64,000 bases of DNA from Xanthobacter flavus (lineage in GTDB: Bacteria; Pseudomonadota; Alphaproteobacteria; Rhizobiales; Xanthobacteraceae), in contig NZ_JAGGML010000001.1 of assembly GCF_017875275.1 (NCBI RefSeq), positions 1,178,001 to 1,242,000 of the forward strand. Direction: 5' to 3'. The notes beneath the pieces are model-generated. The model was not told where the DNA came from and did no database searches. It saw only the letters and a program-made list of their open reading frames with translations. The position numbers and the translations under genes are program-made. Numbering within the stretch: the first letter of the stretch is position 1; every line of letters starts with the position of its first letter. Of the stretch, positions 56,737 through 64,000 are shown in pieces.

Positions 56737-56901
56737 GTTCTCTCCCGATCCTGTGACGTGCGCCCCGCCCGGAACCTGTGGCGGGGCGTTCGCGTTCGAG
56801 GGGCGCTGCCATGATGGCGCCGTGTTGCTGGTGCCGTTTCCCCTGCACGTGCTAGGACGTCGCCCCGACCCGCCGTCGCTCCTGAGACCGTGAGAGACAC
56901 C

Positions 56902-57156
56902 ATGATCCGCAACAAGGCCGTCCTGCGCTCCGCGACCCTCGCCCTCACCTTCGCCGCGGGCCTCGCCACCGCCGGGCTCGTCCAGTCGGCCGTCGCCGAC
57001 CAGCCCAACATGCAGCGGGCGCTCGAGGCGCTGCGCACGGCGCGCGCCTTCCTGCAGCAGGCGGAGCCCAACAAGGGCGGCCATCGCGAGCGGGCCATCG
57101 ACTTCGTGGACCGGGCCATCGGCGAGACCGAGGCCGGCATTCAGTTCGCGCGCTGA
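56902..57156 (+). CDS. Small exported helical protein
   Basis: The 84-residue product has a signal segment (LRSATLALTFAAGLATAGLV) and a helical mature part (NMQRALEALRTARAFLQQAEPNKGGHRERAIDFVDRAIGETE). A GTG start 4 codons upstream (56890) is an alternative. The pattern resembles small exported helix-bundle proteins found in Rhizobiales. It precedes the methyltransferase gene by 34 bases. Confidence 0.6.
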   Translation: MIRNKAVLRSATLALTFAAGLATAGLVQSAVADQPNMQRALEALRTARAFLQQAEPNKGGHRERAIDFVDRAIGETEAGIQFAR

Positions 57157-57190
57157 CCACCCGCGCTGCCTTGCTTTCGGAAAGACACTG

Positions 57191-57886
57191 ATGGCCGATT
57201 GGATTTCGTTCTGGAACGGCAGTCACGCCATCTATGTGAACGACCGGCACAAGGCCGTGCATTATGCCGCCGTTGCGGCGGATCTCGCGGGGTTCCTGCC
57301 GGGGCCTGAGGCGCGTGTGCTGGACTTCGGCTGCGGCGACGCCCTCGCCTCGGCCGAGCTGGCGTTGCGCTGCGCCCATCTCGTGCTCTGCGATGCCGCC
57401 CCGGCCGTGCGCCACCGGCTGAAGGGGCGCTTCGTCGCCGCCCCCTCCATCGATGTGATGTCGCCCGAGGAGGTCTCAAACCTGCCGGACGGCAGCTTCG
57501 ATCTCATCATCTGCAATTCGGTGGCGCAGTATCTCTCACGCGAGTTGCTCACCAGCCTCATGCATGATTGGCGGCGCCTGCTGGCACCGGGCGGCCGGGT
57601 GCTGCTCGCCGACATCATCCCGCCGCATGTGAGCGCGCGCGCCGACGCCGAAGCGCTGCTCAGGCTGGCCGCCCGGGAGAAATTCTTGCTGGCCGCGATC
57701 GCCGGCCTCGCCCGCACCGCCGTCTCGCCCTATCGCAAGCTGCGCGCCCAGCTCGGCCTCACCACCTACGAGGAGAACGAGATCCTCGACCTGATGGAAA
57801 GCGTGGGGCTCGCGGCGCAGCGGGTGCGGCCGAATGTCGGCCACAACCAGCAGCGCATGGCCTTCATCGGCGAACGCACGGCCTGA
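57191..57886 (+). CDS. SAM-dependent methyltransferase
   Basis: The 231-residue protein has the class I motif LDFGCGDALASAEL (about residues 39-52), an acidic residue at CDAAPAV, and later motifs FDLIICNSVAQYLS and LLAPGGRVLLADIIPP. The substrate is unknown. It follows the small exported gene by 34 bases and may be co-transcribed. Start at 57191 follows a GGAAAG site. Confidence 0.85.
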   Translation: MADWISFWNGSHAIYVNDRHKAVHYAAVAADLAGFLPGPEARVLDFGCGDALASAELALRCAHLVLCDAAPAVRHRLKGRFVAAPSIDVMSPEEVSNLPDGSFDLIICNSVAQYLSRELLTSLMHDWRRLLAPGGRVLLADIIPPHVSARADAEALLRLAAREKFLLAAIAGLARTAVSPYRKLRAQLGLTTYEENEILDLMESVGLAAQRVRPNVGHNQQRMAFIGERTA

Positions 57887-57944
57887 GGCACGGCGGGCAC
57901 CTGAGCCCGGACCCTTCCCGCCCCCCCGGATTGCGCGTCCCGGT

Positions 57945-58298
57945 TCAGAATTTGTGGAAGATGAAGAAGGCGCCGGCTGAAATGAAGGCGAAGCCCAGAA
58001 GGTGGTTCCAGCCCAGCGGCTCCTTCAGATAGAGCACCGAGAAGCCGGCGAAGACGACGAGGGTGATGACCTCCTGCATCGTCTTGAGCTGGGCCGTGGA
58101 ATACACCTCGGAGCCGAAGCGGTTTGCCGGCACGGCCAGACAATACTCGAAAAAGGCGATGCCCCAGCTCGCGATGATGGCGAGAGCGAGCGGCGCCGAC
58201 TTGTGCTTGAGGTGCCCGTACCAGGCGAACGTCATGAAGACGTTCGAAGCAATGAGCATGACGATGGGGAGGATCTGAGGGGGGATCAGGGAGGTCAA
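57945..58298 (-). CDS. DMT-fold membrane protein (DUF486)
   Basis: Four hydrophobic helices are seen: LPIVMLIASNVFMTFAWYGH, then LALAIIASWGIAFFEYCLAV, then TMQEVITLVVFAGFSVLYL and LLGFAFISAGAFFIFH. The pattern with VFMTFAWYGHLK matches DUF486 proteins of about 115 residues. TTG 58298 gives 117 residues, the family length; ATG 58259 would lose the first residues. Function is unknown, likely a small transporter. Confidence 0.75.
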   Translation of the reverse strand: MTSLIPPQILPIVMLIASNVFMTFAWYGHLKHKSAPLALAIIASWGIAFFEYCLAVPANRFGSEVYSTAQLKTMQEVITLVVFAGFSVLYLKEPLGWNHLLGFAFISAGAFFIFHKF

Positions 58299-58493
58299 GG
58301 GGGGGTCAGGCTCCGAACCGAGCAAGTCTGGATCTATCCTACTAATCTGTCCTCGGTGTGGATCATAGCTGCCGCACGCGGATCCCACACGTCTAACCCA
58401 TCATACAACTAAAACGAGAGTAATTAATTTATAATTGACAAGGGTTGCAATCGACCCCGAAATGGCCGCCACCGCTGGGGAATGGGGGCGAGC

Positions 58494-59183
58494 ATGAAAA
58501 CTCAAATGGCGTCTGTTCTGGCGCTGGCTCTGACGGTCGGTGGCTGCGTCACGAATCGAGGTCCAGCCTTCGGGGCGCGGGAACTAGTCCCGCCGCAACG
58601 GGGCATCTATGTCGGATCGATCTATTATGTGTCCGAGCGTCCAACGGCAAAGCTGGAGACGCCGACCTATCTTGAACCGCTGTGTGATACGCAGCCGGAT
58701 CTCAAGATCTACGGCGTAGCCAATCCGTCCGCAGAGCCTGTTGCCGACATTAACCTGCTGTTCGACACTCGCTTACAAGGGTCTCTCGCCGGGCTGAGCA
58801 CGCAGCTTGTTTCCCTTGGGTTGACCGGGAATGTCTCCGACTACTACGAGTACAAACTGACCAACGTGTCCAAATACACCATCTCGGAAGCGTCAGCTGA
58901 GACGGTGTTCGAAGGCATGGCTCGACAGAGGGGCTGCAGAAACGCCATCGCACGCCACAGGGACGAGGGCGTCTACCAGATCAAGGCCACGTATGTCGGC
59001 GATCTCGTCTTCCAGCGCAAACAGGGTTCCGCGGTTGACGCCAACGTTTCGGCCAAGCTCGGAAAGATCGAGCCAACGGTGAAGGCGACGTTCGCCCGAA
59101 CCCTCAGCCTCGGCTTTTCCGGCAAGGGACTGGTCTTCTCCTTTGTTCCAATCCTCCGCACCCCAGCAGCCCCTCGCAACTGA
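58494..59183 (+). CDS. Putative lipoprotein, lower-GC gene
   Basis: The 229-residue protein starts [18 protein letters not shown] with a lipobox (VGGC) at residue 18. The rest is soluble and beta-rich, with [15 protein letters not shown], then [13 protein letters not shown] and LVFQRKQGS. No family is recognised. Its composition is less GC-rich than neighbours, and the 100 bases upstream are AT-rich (ATTAATTTATAATTGACA at 58421-58438), so it may be a recent acquisition or a regulated gene. An alternative start four codons upstream (58482) exists. Confidence 0.6.
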   Translation: MKTQMASVLALALTVGGCVTNRGPAFGARELVPPQRGIYVGSIYYVSERPTAKLETPTYLEPLCDTQPDLKIYGVANPSAEPVADINLLFDTRLQGSLAGLSTQLVSLGLTGNVSDYYEYKLTNVSKYTISEASAETVFEGMARQRGCRNAIARHRDEGVYQIKATYVGDLVFQRKQGSAVDANVSAKLGKIEPTVKATFARTLSLGFSGKGLVFSFVPILRTPAAPRN

Positions 59184-59245
59184 GGGGCGGGCGATGTCAT
59201 GGCGGGGGGCTTTCCCGAACGGGCCTCCCCGCCCATATTCCCCCC

Positions 59246-61894
<2,649 letters not shown>

Positions 61895-61896
61895 GC

Positions 61897-62679
61897 TCAC
61901 CCCAGCGCGCGGCGGACCAGAGCCTCGACGGCATCCACGGGCTGCTTCAGCCATCCGTATTCGGCGGGGATATCCGCCTCGGCCAGCTGGTCGGCGAAGC
62001 GCTCCACATGGCGGCGCGGGTCGGCGCGGAACTGCGGCTGGGCCATAAAGAACTGCACCGAGACCGTGGAGCACGGATGCTTGGAGGCGGCCGAGAGATA
62101 AAGTGGCACCTTCTTGGGCGGCCACCAGAATTTCCCGAAGCGCCGGTCCGCGTGATAGTGCTCGAACAGGCGCGGATAGCCGTGGTGGTTCAGCGCCCGG
62201 CCGGTGACGGCATAATTGTTGGTGTAGATCACCCGCTTCAGCGGCCGCAGCTCGATCACAGGCGCGGTCTGCGACGCCTCGTAGGTGGTCAGTTGCGGGC
62301 CGACCAGGATCGAGCCCCACCAGATGCCGTTGAGCGGCCGGGGACAGGCCTTCTCCAACTCCTCGAACAGGCCGGGCGAGAGCCAGTCGTCGTCGTCCAC
62401 GAAGGCGATGAGGTCGTCGGGAGCGCGCTTCGTCTCGCGCAACACGGCGTGGGGGATCACCTCGGCGCCCCGCACCGCGGCGAAGCTCGCCCGGGAGAGC
62501 TTCGCGATCTCGTGGCGGAAGCTGCGATAGTCCACCTTCAGGTGCCGGTCCCACAGCCCCATGAAGTCCACCAGCAGATTCTCGTCGATGCCGTGGCGGC
62601 GCAGGAACGTGCGGGTGTCGTCGTCGGTCAGGGCGAGCCAGTCGGGACTGTAGCGCACCGCGACGATGCGTTTGCCCAT
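61897..62679 (-). CDS. Glycosyltransferase-like protein (GT-A type)
   Basis: The 260-residue protein has an FVDDDDWLSPGLFEELEK segment, the aspartate-rich DxD-type site of GT-A enzymes, near residue 93, with a following IWWGSILVGPQLTTYEA. The fold resembles small sugar-transferase-like proteins of alphaproteobacteria. Start ATG 62679 has GGAG 6 bases upstream; the TTG at 62685 is less likely. The substrate is unknown. It lies only 2 bases after the convergent uvrB stop. Confidence 0.6.
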   Translation of the reverse strand: MGKRIVAVRYSPDWLALTDDDTRTFLRRHGIDENLLVDFMGLWDRHLKVDYRSFRHEIAKLSRASFAAVRGAEVIPHAVLRETKRAPDDLIAFVDDDDWLSPGLFEELEKACPRPLNGIWWGSILVGPQLTTYEASQTAPVIELRPLKRVIYTNNYAVTGRALNHHGYPRLFEHYHADRRFGKFWWPPKKVPLYLSAASKHPCSTVSVQFFMAQPQFRADPRRHVERFADQLAEADIPAEYGWLKQPVDAVEALVRRALG

Positions 62680-62765
62680 CGTCAACTCCGGACGGTCTTC
62701 CTGGAAACGCCAGCGCCGTTCCCGGCACCGTTACGGCGGGCCGCCAGCCGCCGCGCGTCGTCTTA

Positions 62766-64000
62766 TCAAGCTGAAGCCAGACGCGCCAGTTCGGCGGCCA
62801 TGGCGTTGTGCCGCGCCACCGTAGCGTCAAGGTCGATGGTGAGGAGGCGCCCGTCGCGCACCACCACCTGCCCGTTGATGACGCTGAGCGACACATTCTG
62901 CGACTGGCAGAAAATGAGCGCCGCCACCGGATCATGCAGCGCCCCCGCATAGGCGAGGCGCGCCATGTCGAAGGCGATGAAATCCGCCGCCATGCCGGGG
63001 GCGAGCGCGCCGATGTCGTCGCGGCCGAGCACCCGGGCGCCGCCAAGGGTCGCCAGCTCCAGCGCCGTGCGCGCGCTCATGGCGTCGGGGCCATGGGCGA
63101 CGCGCTGCAGCAGCATGGCCTGGCGCGCCTCGTTCAGCATGTGGCCGCTGTCGTTGGAGGCGGAGCCGTCCACCCCGAGCCCCACCCGGATGCCCTCGGC
63201 GAGGAAGCGCTTCACCGGCGCGATGCCGGAGGCGAGGCGCATGTTGGAGCAGGGGCAATGGGCGACGCCGGTGCCGGTCTTCGCGAACAAGGCGATGCCG
63301 TCGTCGTCCAGCTTCACGCAGTGGGCGTGCCACACGTCCGGCCCCACCCAGCCGAGCGAGCGCACATATTCGGTCGGCCCCATGCCGAAGGTTTTCTCCG
63401 AGAAGGCGACGTCGCTGTCGTTTTCGGCGAGGTGGGTGTGGAGCGTCAGGTTGTTGTCGCGGCCGAGCTTCAGCGTCTCCAGCATGAAGTCCCGGCTGAC
63501 CGTGAAGGGCGAGCAGGGCGCGAGCACGATGCGCAGCATGGAGTAGCGGTCGGGGTCGTGATAGGTGCCGATGAGCCGCTCGGCGTCCTGCATCACGAAG
63601 TCCTCGTCCTCCACCACCCGGTCGGGCGGCAGGCCGCCCTTGCTCTCGCCGATGGTCATGGCGCCCCGCGCCGCGTGGAAGCGCATGCCGATCCGCCGCG
63701 CCGCCCGGATGGAATCGTCGAGCCGCGCGCCGTTGGGATAGATGTAGAGGTGGTCCGAGGAGGTGGTGCAGCCGGAGAGGATCAGCTCCGCCATGGCGGT
63801 TTCCGTCGCCGCCTCCACCATCTCGCCGGTCAGGCCCGCCCATAGTGGATAGAGCGATTTCAGCCAGGTGAAGAGTTCGCCATCCTGCGCCCGCGGCACC
63901 GCGCGGGTCAGGCTCTGCACCATGTGGTGGTGGGTGTTGACCATGCCGGGCATCACCACATGGCCGGACAGGTCGATGACCTCGTCGGCGCTCGCCGGCA
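62766..64000 (-). CDS. Amidohydrolase, 8-oxoguanine deaminase-like (cut by window end)
   Basis: At least 410 residues lie in the window. The frame continues past base 64000, so the N-terminus is missing. Amidohydrolase metal motifs are visible: GMVNTHHHMVQSLTRAVPRA (HxH), HTHLAEND, HAHCVKLDDDG and GLGVDGSASNDSGHM. The signature FTWLKSLYPLWAGL and SGCTTSSDHLYIYPNG match 8-oxoguanine or hydroxyatrazine-type deaminases (AtzB-like subgroup). It would deaminate an oxidised purine or a triazine; the native role is probably purine salvage or detoxification. Confidence 0.9.
   Translation of the reverse strand, partial: PASADEVIDLSGHVVMPGMVNTHHHMVQSLTRAVPRAQDGELFTWLKSLYPLWAGLTGEMVEAATETAMAELILSGCTTSSDHLYIYPNGARLDDSIRAARRIGMRFHAARGAMTIGESKGGLPPDRVVEDEDFVMQDAERLIGTYHDPDRYSMLRIVLAPCSPFTVSRDFMLETLKLGRDNNLTLHTHLAENDSDVAFSEKTFGMGPTEYVRSLGWVGPDVWHAHCVKLDDDGIALFAKTGTGVAHCPCSNMRLASGIAPVKRFLAEGIRVGLGVDGSASNDSGHMLNEARQAMLLQRVAHGPDAMSARTALELATLGGARVLGRDDIGALAPGMAADFIAFDMARLAYAGALHDPVAALIFCQSQNVSLSVINGQVVVRDGRLLTIDLDATVARHNAMAAELARLASA

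Overview
The window is a GC-rich alphaproteobacterial chromosome segment, most likely from the Hyphomicrobiales (Xanthobacteraceae-like). This is inferred from gene content and style: alphaproteobacterial dispersed palindromes, a UvrB with a long N-terminal extension, and strong GC codon bias. No rRNA is present to confirm it.

Region 1 (1 to about 14,102) is the distal part of an integrated mobile element. It opens with the 3' end of a Tn21-subgroup Tn3 transposon (tnpA plus its 38-bp terminal repeat). A defence and recombination cassette follows: a serine recombinase, a HigA-like regulator, an Eco57I-like DNA methyltransferase and a XamI-type restriction enzyme. Next comes a long minus-strand conjugation/replication-type operon holding a winged-helix replication-like protein, a DotA/TraY membrane protein, several unknowns, an XRE regulator, a MobV-like relaxase with a degenerate active site, a PPP-type phosphatase, and an AT-rich unknown. 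The element ends in a 45-bp 3' fragment of a tRNA-Gly(CCC) gene, which looks like the distal attachment site. The intact tRNA and any integrase should lie left of the window.

Region 2 (14.2-24.8 kb) is chromosomal metabolism. It holds a glutamate:sodium symporter (gltS), a sugar-type MFS carrier, and an operon of DegT-type aminotransferase, sugar porter, small protein and GMC oxidoreductase that suggests amino-sugar or cyclitol oxidation. It also holds a zinc secondary-alcohol dehydrogenase and a flavodoxin overlapping a DUF2023 gene.

Region 3 (27-42 kb) is a nearly complete selenocysteine and formate oxidation locus. selD lies with a Tat-exported transglutaminase-like protein and a TlpA-like thioredoxin on the minus strand. 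Divergently run fdoG (with an in-frame UGA/Sec codon and a SECIS-like hairpin), fdoH, fdoI, fdhE, selA, a Sel1-repeat gene, selB, selC and two unknown genes. selC, the Sec tRNA, is entirely inside the selB reading frame. Together these genes make, insert and use selenocysteine for a membrane-bound, periplasm-facing formate dehydrogenase.

Region 4 (42-64 kb) is mainly housekeeping: a VanX-type dipeptidase, a peptidoglycan-binding protein, a LysR regulator, trxB, an Lrp-family regulator with an operator-like palindrome, greA, carB, a GtrA protein, DUF930 and DUF2478 proteins, an MFS carrier with a His-rich loop, several exported small proteins, a methyltransferase, uvrB, a glycosyltransferase-like protein and an amidohydrolase cut by the window end. 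REP-like GC palindromes are scattered through regions 2 to 4.
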